The notes beneath the pieces were generated by a model, which had not been told where the DNA came from, made no database searches, and worked only from the letters and a program-made list of their open reading frames with translations. From Paenibacillus aceris (GTDB lineage Bacteria > Bacillota > Bacilli > Paenibacillales > NBRC-103111), in NCBI RefSeq assembly GCF_017874035.1, contig NZ_JAGGKV010000008.1:186001-250000 (forward strand): DNA of 64,000 nt, read 5' to 3'. Shown in pieces: positions 34,417-42,900 of the stretch; positions within the stretch are counted from its first letter, which is position 1; each line of letters begins with the position of its first letter. The position numbers were made by a program, and so were the translations under genes.

Positions 34417-35097
34417 TTAAAAAGATTGAGCAAGACGGAATCCAAGGTCATCTATGCAAAGTGTCGGATGGCTGCGACGACGACAAGAAGCCCCGCACCC
34501 CCTGGCCTCTTCTGCCCAACTGCCTCCTCGGAATATCCGGTAGGAGCCGTACACTTGTTCATCATACAAATCCCAACACCACTCCCAAACATTCCCTAAC
34601 ATATCATACAGCCCCCATGCATTCGGTTCCATTCTTCCGACTTCATGGACTTTGCCTCCTGAATTTTCATTATACCAAGCAATCTTATCAAGCTCTCCGT
34701 ATCTATAACCAGTAGTCCCTGCTTTACATGCATATTGCCACTCTGCCTCTGACGGAAGTCGAAAGCCGTTTGATTCCCAATCGCAAATGATGCTCTCACC
34801 ATCCTTGCTTATCGAATAACACTCTTTCAGTCCAGCTTTCTGGGAAAGCAGATTACAAAAAGTGATGGCATCATTCCAAGAAATATTCACAACCGGTTTC
34901 AGATCTTCATCAAAAGAAAGAGGAGAATTATTGGTAATAGCATCGTATAGCCCTCTAGTTACAGGATACTGGGCAAGTAGAAACGGTCCTAGGTCAACTC
35001 TCCATTTGCTTTTTATTCTATCGTCTCTTAGTTCGATTTCTCCCCCTAAAATTTTGACCATTTGATGGTCAATGTAACTCTTTATTTCAAATGACAC
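34417..35097 (-). CDS. Formylglycine-generating enzyme/SUMF1-like protein
   Basis: The 226-residue protein has the FGE-sulfatase fold: LLAQYPVTRGLYDAI (about 39-53), NISWNDAITFCNLLS, RLPSEAEWQYACKAGT (about 115-130), NAWGLYDMLGNVWEWCWD and the closing RGGSW...CRRRSHP...LGFRLA. Family members oxidise a Cys in sulfatases to formylglycine or act in ergothioneine-type C-S chemistry. Cysteines occur in RGCGASCRRR, but their 4-residue spacing differs from that of well-studied FGEs, so the reaction is uncertain. No sulfatase gene is present here. GTG start with AGGAGG seven bases upstream. Confidence 0.8.
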   Translation of the reverse strand: MSFEIKSYIDHQMVKILGGEIELRDDRIKSKWRVDLGPFLLAQYPVTRGLYDAITNNSPLSFDEDLKPVVNISWNDAITFCNLLSQKAGLKECYSISKDGESIICDWESNGFRLPSEAEWQYACKAGTTGYRYGELDKIAWYNENSGGKVHEVGRMEPNAWGLYDMLGNVWEWCWDLYDEQVYGSYRIFRGGSWAEEARGCGASCRRRSHPTLCIDDLGFRLAQSF

Positions 35098-35218
35098 GCT
35101 AGCTCCTCCTAGTGACCATTGATCTCACAAATTTTACCACACTAAATTTCAATAATACAATACGAAGCTACTGACCCACAGCGGTCGGCAGCTTTCTCAT
35201 TTATCGCGGCAGCTTAAG

Positions 35219-35806
35219 TTAACGGTCTACTGTTTTGAAGTAGTCATATATTTTCTCTAATTTCTGCTGCTGATTGCCTCGTGGACTCTCCATACTGCCA
35301 AATTCAAAAAACTTTACTTTTTTAATCCCTACAAAGTTAAAGAGTGCCTTTTTCATTAATATTTTGTGAGCGTTATTCAGCCAAAACAACGGGTAATAGA
35401 CCGGTCCCTTCATACTTGAAATGCACACCACCGACTTCCCCTTCAGAAGTCCATCCGGCAATAAACCGCCCTGATCCTTATATGCGAATCCGGAAGCAAA
35501 CATCTGGTCGATATATCCCATGAGCATAGCTGGAGGTCGTCCCCACCAGATCGGATATACAAAAACGATTTTGTCAGCCCATTTGAGTTGTTCCCTGTAA
35601 ACAGCAAGATCAGGGTCGGCATGCATATCCCTCCGGCGCTTATGTTCATAAAAAACCAGGATCGGATTAAATCCCTCCTCATATAGATCCAATACCCTTA
35701 CTTCATTTATTTTCGGATTCTCACTGCTCCCCTGGACGACCTTCTGCAAAAATGCATAACTCAAACTTTGATGATTTGGATGTGTGTAAATAATCAACGT
35801 TTTCAT
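35219..35806 (-). CDS. NAD(P)H-dependent flavin oxidoreductase (quinone reductase)
   Basis: The 195-residue protein belongs to the flavodoxin-like NAD(P)H dehydrogenase family (YwrO/MdaB/KefF type): an FMN phosphate loop IYTHPNHQSLSYAF (about 5-18), the FVYPIWWGRPPAMLMGYIDQMF block (about 76-97; YPIWWGRPP is diagnostic) and a KSVVCISS strand. It should reduce quinones or related electrophiles by two electrons, preventing radical formation. It is divergent from a MarR regulator across an intergenic region with two TTTGATAA-centred palindromes. Confidence 0.87.
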   Translation of the reverse strand: MKTLIIYTHPNHQSLSYAFLQKVVQGSSENPKINEVRVLDLYEEGFNPILVFYEHKRRRDMHADPDLAVYREQLKWADKIVFVYPIWWGRPPAMLMGYIDQMFASGFAYKDQGGLLPDGLLKGKSVVCISSMKGPVYYPLFWLNNAHKILMKKALFNFVGIKKVKFFEFGSMESPRGNQQQKLEKIYDYFKTVDR

Positions 35807-35818
35807 TTCGACACTCCT

Positions 35819-35840
35819 TTACTTATCATTTGATAAGTAA
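35819..35840. promoter_or_regulatory. Palindromic operator between quinone reductase and MarR genes
   Basis: TTACTTATCA and TGATAAGTAA form a perfect inverted repeat around TT, 13 bases upstream of the reductase start. A related TTGTTATTTGATAATTA lies at 35878-35894. Two such sites fit autoregulation by the divergent MarR protein. Confidence 0.65.
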
Positions 35841-35924
35841 ATCGTAACACACTCCGTTTTTAGTTGTCAAAAGATAATTGTTATTTGATAATTATTCTGC
35901 TATTGTTCAGTATGAGGTGATCGT

Positions 35925-36353
35925 GTGGTGAAGAACGTACTGTTTCAGAAATTCGTGGCCTTCACGGCTGCAGTCCATCAAATAACGAATGATATGACAA
36001 AGGATGTGAGATCAGAAGCGCTCACGCCAGTTCAATATAAGATTCTAGAATACATTGCCGTCAGCCAACCCGTTACACTTAGCGAGATCAGCGACTGTAT
36101 GCATATGTCCATGCCTAACACAAGCCGTGAGCTTAGGAAGTTGAGTGAAAAACATTTGTGTGAAAAGATTGTCGATGCCGAAGACCGTCGCAAGCAATCT
36201 ATCCGACTTTCACAAGAAGGAGAAGCGATGATGAACGAAGTTTTTCAGCGTGTTGAATCCCAGTTCGTCCAGAGAATCGGTACCGTAACAGATGAAGAAT
36301 TGAAAGAGATTGAACGTGCGCTGGATGTTCTGATGAACAGGGTATTTTATTGA
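35925..36353 (+). CDS. MarR family transcriptional regulator
   Basis: The 142-residue winged-helix protein has recognition-helix region LSEISDCMHMSMPNTSRELRKLSEK (about 55-78; HMSMPNTSRELRKL is the clearest part) and the wing DAEDRRKQSIRLSQEG. MarR proteins sense phenolics, quinones or oxidants and release their operators. Its target is probably the divergent quinone reductase and itself. GTG start with GAGG seven bases upstream; a strong terminator follows. Confidence 0.88.
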   Translation: MVKNVLFQKFVAFTAAVHQITNDMTKDVRSEALTPVQYKILEYIAVSQPVTLSEISDCMHMSMPNTSRELRKLSEKHLCEKIVDAEDRRKQSIRLSQEGEAMMNEVFQRVESQFVQRIGTVTDEELKEIERALDVLMNRVFY

Positions 36354-36373
36354 AGTGGAAATATATGTGCTAA

Positions 36374-36399
36374 AAGGAGCTGCCTGACGGCAGCTCCTT
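36374..36399 (+). terminator. Terminator after the MarR gene
   Basis: Perfect 11-bp stem AAGGAGCTGCC/GGCAGCTCCTT with TGAC loop, followed by CGCTATTTT. Confidence 0.8.
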
Positions 36400-36541
36400 C
36401 GCTATTTTACGGTTCATTGGATCAGATCTACTTGGATGAATTTTTAGGTAAAAGTAATTGGTTATATCGTCCAAACATTTATAGAAGCAGATTCGTACTT
36501 TATATAGTCATCATACACAATGCCAAAAGGAGGTAATTTTA

Positions 36542-36652
36542 TTGGGTTACGCTGCTTGTTCAACTGGTGGATACGGAGGATATACGTCAACAGCAATTGT
36601 ACTTGTTCTTTTCATCTTGTTAGTCATTGTTTTAACAGCATTCAGCATTTAG
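36542..36652 (+). CDS. YjcZ family sporulation protein (36 residues)
   Basis: A TTG at 36542 has AAAGGAGG eight bases upstream and opens a 36-codon frame: a short Gly/Tyr-rich head (GYAACSTGGYGGY), then one membrane helix (AIVLVLFILLVIVLTAF). This is the signature of the YjcZ family of tiny spore-associated membrane proteins. A second copy follows 57 bases downstream. The function is unknown. Confidence 0.82.
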   Translation: MGYAACSTGGYGGYTSTAIVLVLFILLVIVLTAFSI

Positions 36653-36709
36653 TTTAAGAAAAGGCATCTCTGAGGAAGTCAAAATTCAAGAAGAGAGAGG
36701 TTGACGAAG

Positions 36710-36811
36710 ATGGGTGTTTCAGCAGGAGCAGGATGTGGCGGCACAAGTGCTGCAGCAATTTTGGTACTCTTTATTTTGTTAGTGATTGTTACGATGACAT
36801 TTGCGTGGTAA
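36710..36811 (+). CDS. YjcZ family sporulation protein (33 residues)
   Basis: ATG start with GAGAGG 9 bases upstream. A Gly-rich head with one Cys (GVSAGAGCGGTSAA) precedes a membrane helix (AILVLFILLVIVTMTF) nearly identical in its VLFILLVIV core to the upstream gene. The two are a tandem duplication of the YjcZ type, both probably expressed during sporulation. Confidence 0.82.
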   Translation: MGVSAGAGCGGTSAAAILVLFILLVIVTMTFAW

Positions 36812-36824
36812 TGTTCTGACAAAT

Positions 36825-36860
36825 AAGGCCCTCTCACGTCCTTGGACGGGAGAAGGCCTT
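36825..36860. terminator. Hairpin between YjcZ and GH127 genes
   Basis: AAGGCC...TCTC...CGTCC pairs with GGACG...GAGA...GGCCTT with two small internal mismatches. There is no strong T tract on the plus strand; the minus strand continues TTATTTG, so it probably ends the GH127 message. Confidence 0.65.
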
Positions 36861-36876
36861 GGCTCTATAACGCGTT

Positions 36877-38838
36877 TCATTCCTCTTTCACCCAAACCGT
36901 CATTTCACCATAACCTCGATTCGCCCATGCATAGTAAGGAATAAACTTCAGAGTATCCTGCTTCATAAAAGTCTCCATGTTAGCCCTATACAGATGTTCT
37001 CCCCAGCCGTTGGAATCAATCCGTTTTGCTGGAACGGTAATCGTCTGAAGACCTCCTAACAGCTCTGCCTCAAATGCAATCTCATACGCATTTTCTTGCC
37101 GGCGCTCTAAAAATACTTGATGCAGGGACGGACCATTATCTGCCTCCTCCAAGCAATAGACTAACGGTCCGCGCTGCAGCGCGACTTTCCCAATGTTTGC
37201 ACGAACGTTAGGATGCCCTGTCATCCGATTGACCGACATTGGCAGAAGAAGTTCTATATGATCTCCTGGCTGCCACTTTCTATGGATATAAGCATAGCCA
37301 TTTTTACAAACTTCGAGGAGAGAAATCGTTTCTCCTTGCACAACCAGTTTCGCATCCTTACTCCAACTTGGAATACGCAATGCGAGGGTGAAATCAATCT
37401 CCTTCTCAGCATCAATTTGAAATCGGACAAGTCCATCCCAAGGAAATTGAGACTCCGCAGTTATCTTCACCTGTTGATCCTCGATATCCACTGTTGCTTG
37501 GTTTCCGATATACAGGTTTGCATATACGGTACGTCCTTGGATGTTGTAAATATATTGGCCCAATGAAGCGAGCAAGCGTGAAATGTTAGGAGGACAGCAA
37601 GCGCATCCGAACCATCCTTGACGCTCTGCCTTCACATGGTTTACATTGTGGTTTTTGCCAATGGCTTCTGGCCATACCTCTAACGGGTTCACATAGAAAA
37701 ACCGCTTGCCGTCACGAGACATGCCACTAATCACGGTATTGTATAAAGCCTGCTCCATGACATCGGCGTACTCGCTTTTTGGTTCGATTTGCAGCATGCG
37801 TTGGGCGAAAAAAATCAATCCAATCGAGGCGCAAGTCTCCGCGTACGCTGTATCATTAGGGAGATCATAATCGAGCGAGAACGATTCACCATGTTCCATC
37901 GAGCCTATGGCTCCTGTAATGTACATGCGTTTATTTACTATGTTTTTCCACAATCTGCGGCAAGCTTCGAGTAACTCGGCATCCCCTGTTGCCGCCCCAA
38001 CGTCGGCCATTCCTGTACACATGTAAACGGCGCGAACCGCGTGCCCCTCTGCCGTTTGTTGTTCCCTAATCGGTACATGCGCTTGACTGTAAGCTCGGTC
38101 ATGAACGATATCTAACATCGGAAAATGTACCTTCATGCTGCGGCGATGATATTCCATTTCATAAAAGCTCGGCTCTTTACCTCTTTCATCCAGAAAAAAT
38201 TGACTTAGTCTCAAATATCGATCTTCCTGCGTGACATTGTAGAGCTTGACGAGCGCTAACTCTATTTCTTGATGTCCATCATAGCCGTTCAATTTGTCTG
38301 GTCCGCTTCCAAATACTTGATCTATGCAATCGCCTAGTCGGCAGGCAACATCCAGCACTTTCCGTTTTCCTGTCGCCTTGTAATAAGCAATGGCTGCCTC
38401 GATAAAGTGACCTGCACAGTAAAGCTCGTGGCATTCTGCAAGATTCGTCCAGCGGCTGTCAGGTTCTTTGAGTGTAAAGTACGTGTTTAAGTAACCATCC
38501 TTCTGCTGTGCCTTATCGATGATATCGATCACCTCATCGGCCAACCGTTCCAGCTCTGGATCCCCTCCGGTCTCTAATAAATAGCCAACCGCTTCCAGCC
38601 ACTTCGACACATCGCTGTCCTGAAACACCATGCCGTAAAATTCTCCGGTTTCCAAACCAGCCGCAATTTTAAAATTTTTCATCGCATGACTTGGCGCTGC
38701 CCCTTCTACTCGGTCATTTAACGCTTCCCATTGATATGGCACGACAACTTCTCGAACCAATCGAATATAAGACGACCAAAAATCGTCCGTTATATGCACA
38801 TCTTTCAAGGAAATAGGTCTGGAGATGGATATGGTCAT
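36877..38838 (-). CDS. Glycoside hydrolase family 127 beta-L-arabinofuranosidase
   Basis: The 653-residue protein has no signal peptide and matches GH127: VHITDDFWSSYIRLVRE near the start, YAETCASIGLIFFAQRML (about 335-352), and GCACCPPNISRLLASLGQYIY (Cys cluster about 418-423; GCACCPPN is diagnostic). In characterised GH127 enzymes a Zn-bound Cys is the nucleophile with a Glu in the GAIGS...GE region (ITGAIGSMEHGESF here). It would hydrolyse imported beta-L-arabinofuranosides in the cytoplasm. A near-consensus cre site lies upstream and an AraC regulator is divergent, fitting induction by arabinosides and glucose repression. Confidence 0.9.
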   Translation of the reverse strand: MTISISRPISLKDVHITDDFWSSYIRLVREVVVPYQWEALNDRVEGAAPSHAMKNFKIAAGLETGEFYGMVFQDSDVSKWLEAVGYLLETGGDPELERLADEVIDIIDKAQQKDGYLNTYFTLKEPDSRWTNLAECHELYCAGHFIEAAIAYYKATGKRKVLDVACRLGDCIDQVFGSGPDKLNGYDGHQEIELALVKLYNVTQEDRYLRLSQFFLDERGKEPSFYEMEYHRRSMKVHFPMLDIVHDRAYSQAHVPIREQQTAEGHAVRAVYMCTGMADVGAATGDAELLEACRRLWKNIVNKRMYITGAIGSMEHGESFSLDYDLPNDTAYAETCASIGLIFFAQRMLQIEPKSEYADVMEQALYNTVISGMSRDGKRFFYVNPLEVWPEAIGKNHNVNHVKAERQGWFGCACCPPNISRLLASLGQYIYNIQGRTVYANLYIGNQATVDIEDQQVKITAESQFPWDGLVRFQIDAEKEIDFTLALRIPSWSKDAKLVVQGETISLLEVCKNGYAYIHRKWQPGDHIELLLPMSVNRMTGHPNVRANIGKVALQRGPLVYCLEEADNGPSLHQVFLERRQENAYEIAFEAELLGGLQTITVPAKRIDSNGWGEHLYRANMETFMKQDTLKFIPYYAWANRGYGEMTVWVKEE

Positions 38839-38878
38839 GAATGGAGTCCCCTTTGCTTTATTGAAATTGACGGATTAC

Positions 38879-38892
38879 AACAAGCGCTTTCA
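38879..38892 (-). promoter_or_regulatory. Cre-like site upstream of GH127
   Basis: The minus-strand sequence TGAAAGCGCTTGTT matches the CcpA consensus (TGWAARCGYTWNCW) at 13 of 14 positions. It lies about 40 bases upstream of the GH127 start, where CcpA would block transcription. Confidence 0.65.
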
Positions 38893-38984
38893 TGCTTATC
38901 ATACATGGTGTAAGATGGTAATTAAATAGCAATTTACAACCACTTTTTTAAAAATTACAACTTTGTCATAGGAGGGTTCAACAT

Positions 38985-39878
38985 ATGAACTTCTCATCGA
39001 TCCTTCACTTTATTTCTCCTCCAGTTCCTTATTTCATAGATTGCGGACGCGCAATTTATCAAGAAGGTGAACAACACATTAATAGGAGCCAAATCGGCGT
39101 ATTTGATCTAATTGTCGTGACGGACGGCATTTTACATATAGGCGAAGGAACTCAGGAATGGGAGCTTAAGAAAGGGGACGCGCTTATTTTAAGGCCTGAC
39201 GCGAACCATTACGGTACGTTGCCGTGCCAAAGTGAATCGACAATCATCTGGATTCATTTCCAGACGTTCGGTGCTTGGGAAGAATGCAGCAGTATGAAGG
39301 CGTGTCTAGACAATCGGAATACGCTTATTAACAACCATAAGCAAAATGCTTATTTGCATCACAGCGAGGTATGCTCGATCTTTATTCCAAAGTTTATGAA
39401 TCTGTCCCAAAAGGCGCAGGACATATTAGATCAGTTTTTCCTGTTGGATGAAGAGCCGAGATCGCTGCGAAATTGGAAAAGGCAAACCGCCTTTCAACAA
39501 TTCATGCAGTTGATCGATCGTGATCTGGCTTCGGGATCCGATGTCTCGGCTTTCCATCTAGCCGAAAAAGTTGAACTGTTTATTCGCCAACACTTTGCCC
39601 AGAAAATCACGAATACGCTCCTGCAGCAAGAACTCAACTACCACCCCAATTACTTGGCAAAATGTATGCTCAAAGTGTACGGCGTCACACCCATGGATTA
39701 CCTGCTCCAGTACCGTATCGAACAAGCGAAAAAGCTCCTCATTCAAACGAATTGGTCGATGACACGCATCGCTGAAGAAGTTGGATTCCAGTACGGCTCC
39801 TACTTTTCTTACTGTTTTTCAAATAACGAAGGGATTTCACCCCTTAACTTTCGGAGAAAGTTCGTTAGAAATATATAA
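38985..39878 (+). CDS. AraC family regulator with cupin sensor
   Basis: The 297-residue protein has an N-terminal cupin-like ligand domain (GDALILRPDANHYG and IIWIHFQTFG segments) and a C-terminal double HTH: NTLLQQELNYHPNYLAKCMLKVYGVTP and MTRIAEEVGFQYGSYFSYCFSNNEGISP. It is divergent from GH127 and convergent with the GH51 gene, so it is a likely arabinoside-responsive activator of GH127. ATG preceded by AGGAGGG nine bases upstream. Confidence 0.88.
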   Translation: MNFSSILHFISPPVPYFIDCGRAIYQEGEQHINRSQIGVFDLIVVTDGILHIGEGTQEWELKKGDALILRPDANHYGTLPCQSESTIIWIHFQTFGAWEECSSMKACLDNRNTLINNHKQNAYLHHSEVCSIFIPKFMNLSQKAQDILDQFFLLDEEPRSLRNWKRQTAFQQFMQLIDRDLASGSDVSAFHLAEKVELFIRQHFAQKITNTLLQQELNYHPNYLAKCMLKVYGVTPMDYLLQYRIEQAKKLLIQTNWSMTRIAEEVGFQYGSYFSYCFSNNEGISPLNFRRKFVRNI

Positions 39879-39905
39879 GGAACAAGATCAATATCTGAAT
39901 AACCA

Positions 39906-39937
39906 AAAGACCTGCCATTTGATAATGACAGGTCTTT
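39906..39937. terminator. Bidirectional terminator between AraC and GH51 genes
   Basis: AAAGACCTG(C)CAT pairs with ATG(A)CAGGTCTTT around a TTGATA loop, with A/T-rich flanks on both sides. Confidence 0.82.
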
Positions 39938-39952
39938 CGGTTTGCAATCTGA

Positions 39953-42900
39953 CTATTCCTGGTTTAACCAGTCATCGAGAATCATTCTGGCCACAGCTGC
40001 CAGAGTTTGAATGTCAATTACGCCTTTATTATAAATATCAGCTTTTTCAATCAAACTCCAATTTGCATCCGCAGACGTCGTTCCATAATACTTGGCAATC
40101 AGGGACAAATCATTGACAGTAACACTCATTTGGCCTGGAATTAAAGTAATCAAGGATGACAAGTAGGTTTGTACTGCAGTATTCAATGTGCTTGTCGCTT
40201 CATCTACTTGACCTTGTGAGGCCGATGAACTGCTGTTAATGGCTTTTGCACTGTTGATTGCTGTTTGCAAAGCTGTTCTCGCTGCTGCCGGGTACGAACC
40301 TATTCTTGTACCCTCTTTTGTATCGTCGAACTTAGCCTGTGCTTTTTCAATCGCCGAGTTCAGAGCAGTTTTGTCCGCGTTTTCAGTGATGATAGAGCTA
40401 TCAAACACTGCCAAAGCGGTATTCAGCGCTGTGACTGCAGCGTCTACTTGAGCCTGTGTAGATGCCGAGTTTTCATATACAGCTGCCGCACTATTAATAG
40501 CTGCTAAGAGAGTGGCTTTCGAGCCAGCTGGGTATTGACCCGATTGGGAACCTTCCACAGCCGCTGCATATTTACTTTGAGCATTAGCAATTACTGTGTT
40601 CAAAGTTGATTTATCAACGGATTGGCTGGCTGCTTTTACTTCAATTTCATGAGACATGCCTTTGACGTTCGTACTTACACCGTCTTTGGAAATTTCAAAG
40701 TCAGATACATACACGCTTGTCGTTACCGTCTCGCTGACAGCTTTGGCAGCTGAGTGTACGGCTAACAGAGGACCTGCTTCGCTGACTTCATTCTTCGCTC
40801 CCTCACTGATCATAAGGATCAGAATTTGGCCTTTATCGGCTTTAATGCCTGTATCCAGAACTCGGAAATTAGGCTTTAAAGAGCTTAATGCATCATCCGC
40901 CAAGGAAAGAGTACCGTTGCTATTCGTTTTTGTGTGGAATTGCAGCTTGCTCGGGTCGTAATTCAGCACCATATTCAACGTTGTGAAGCTGGTACGCAGA
41001 TGATCCACACCAACATTCAAATCGATTGGTTGATTGCTTTCAACAGAAGTCGGTCCTGTTATGGTTGCTGATGTCGGCGCTGTTGAAATTACGGCGACGT
41101 TTGCTTTTGCTTTTACACTTGTACCCGCTACCGTCCCATTGACAGTAAACGTACCGGTTTGTGCGTACTTGGATGCTTCAATGGCATCCCAAACAACATT
41201 TACGTCTGCTGTCGTTGTGTCACTGTACACCGCTGTAACAACCGCTGGTAATACCGGCGCTGTGCCCACTTCAGTTGTTACGGATACATCGTTGATGCTT
41301 GTAATTTGCTTGCCTTGATACATAGATTGAACTTCCGTAGGGCTCTTATCCAAGTTGTAGATTTGGAAATCATCCAATACACCTGCTTTTAAAGGTGCGC
41401 CATCCGAATAACCACTAACACCAATTAATTTAGGATCGCTGGTTGCAGTAATACTGTTGAGTGCTCCTTCAACTGCTACTTGTTGGGCTACACCATTTTT
41501 GTAAATAGCTCCTTGTTTAGTAACAGAATTAAAAGTGAAGGCTACATGCGTCCATTCATTTAATGGGAAAAAGTTATTTGGTGTTTGAGCTACTTTGAAT
41601 AAGTTTGTTCCGTCAAGCATCATGATAATCGCGCCATTTAAGGTTATATACCAACCTTGACCGGCATAATTACCATTGGGTTTGAACCATGCGACGACTT
41701 GCTCGCCACTAATACTGGCCGTTCTCTTAAACCAGAAAGAAACGGTGATATCAGCAGGCTGCAGGTCTCGGCTAGTTCCGGCGTCAATTTTGCCACCATT
41801 AAGGTTGATTGCTGCCCCGTCGTGACCTCCTGGAATCCAAGTCGCTGATCCTCCAGTTGTCGTCTTCAAAGTTCCCGTATTCCCCTTATTGGAAGAATCC
41901 GTTACTGTCGTGCCGCTACCTTCGTTGAATTTGTACCAGAGCATCAAGTCTGTCCCTGGAGCAGGTCCCGGTGTTACGGTTACATTAGCTATCGCTTTGA
42001 TGGTTGTACCTGCTACGGTACCTTCCAATGTGAATGTTCCAACTTGTGCATATTTAGCAGCATTTGGAGTTTCCCATGTTACTTGTAAATAATCACTGCT
42101 CTGATCCGAATAATTGGCCTTCACTGTACTTGGCAAGAACGGTGCTACCGTCGCTCTTGTGGAGACATTAACAGGGGCAACACTTGTTATTGTCGGAGTA
42201 TCAATGACGGTTACAATGGCCATTGCTTTTTCAGATGTACTTGGGACAACCCCGTTTACAGTGAACATATTCCCAACGGTTGAGAATTTACTAACATCAA
42301 TTGGATCCCATGTAACAGCAACTTTCGTTGTACTGCCATTCTTCAGAATCGCTGTTACGGAAGTCGGCAGTTTTGGAGCTTTATTTACTGCAGAATCCAG
42401 AGTGATACATGGAATACTTAGAATATCCAACGGATTGTCGCCTGAGGTGTGCAGCCGCAATACCGTTACAGAATATTTCGACAAACTATAATCGAACTGC
42501 GTTCCTACATTTGAGATCGTCTTCGTTTGTGGAGATACTTTCGTTGGGTTAGCTAATGAATTTTCGTCGGTCAGCGCGCCTGCTGCAAGTTCTGTTGCCG
42601 TTCCTTCCGATGATAAGTTGGCTGCATTGATTCCACTCAAATTAATGCGTGTATTCTGAGCCGTATTGGAATTGTTCACCAGTTTGACAACAATATCCCC
42701 ATTCGTGAGATCCTTGCTGACAACCGAGTATACGCCTTGTTGAGCATTCGAATTTGTTTTCGTTAATGTGCTTGGCAATACATAAGAACTTTTGCTTGTA
42801 TTACTGCTGAATAACTTCTGAACTTGGTAAGACGTCGTCCCATAGACCTTTGAGTTATTAAAGAAAATGAGATCAGGCCACCATTGTGTGTAAGTATTTC

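Noticed and set aside
34417..35097. FGE-like gene as part of a sulfatase activation system
   Set aside because: No sulfatase gene is in the window and the Cys spacing is not that of characterised formylglycine-generating enzymes.
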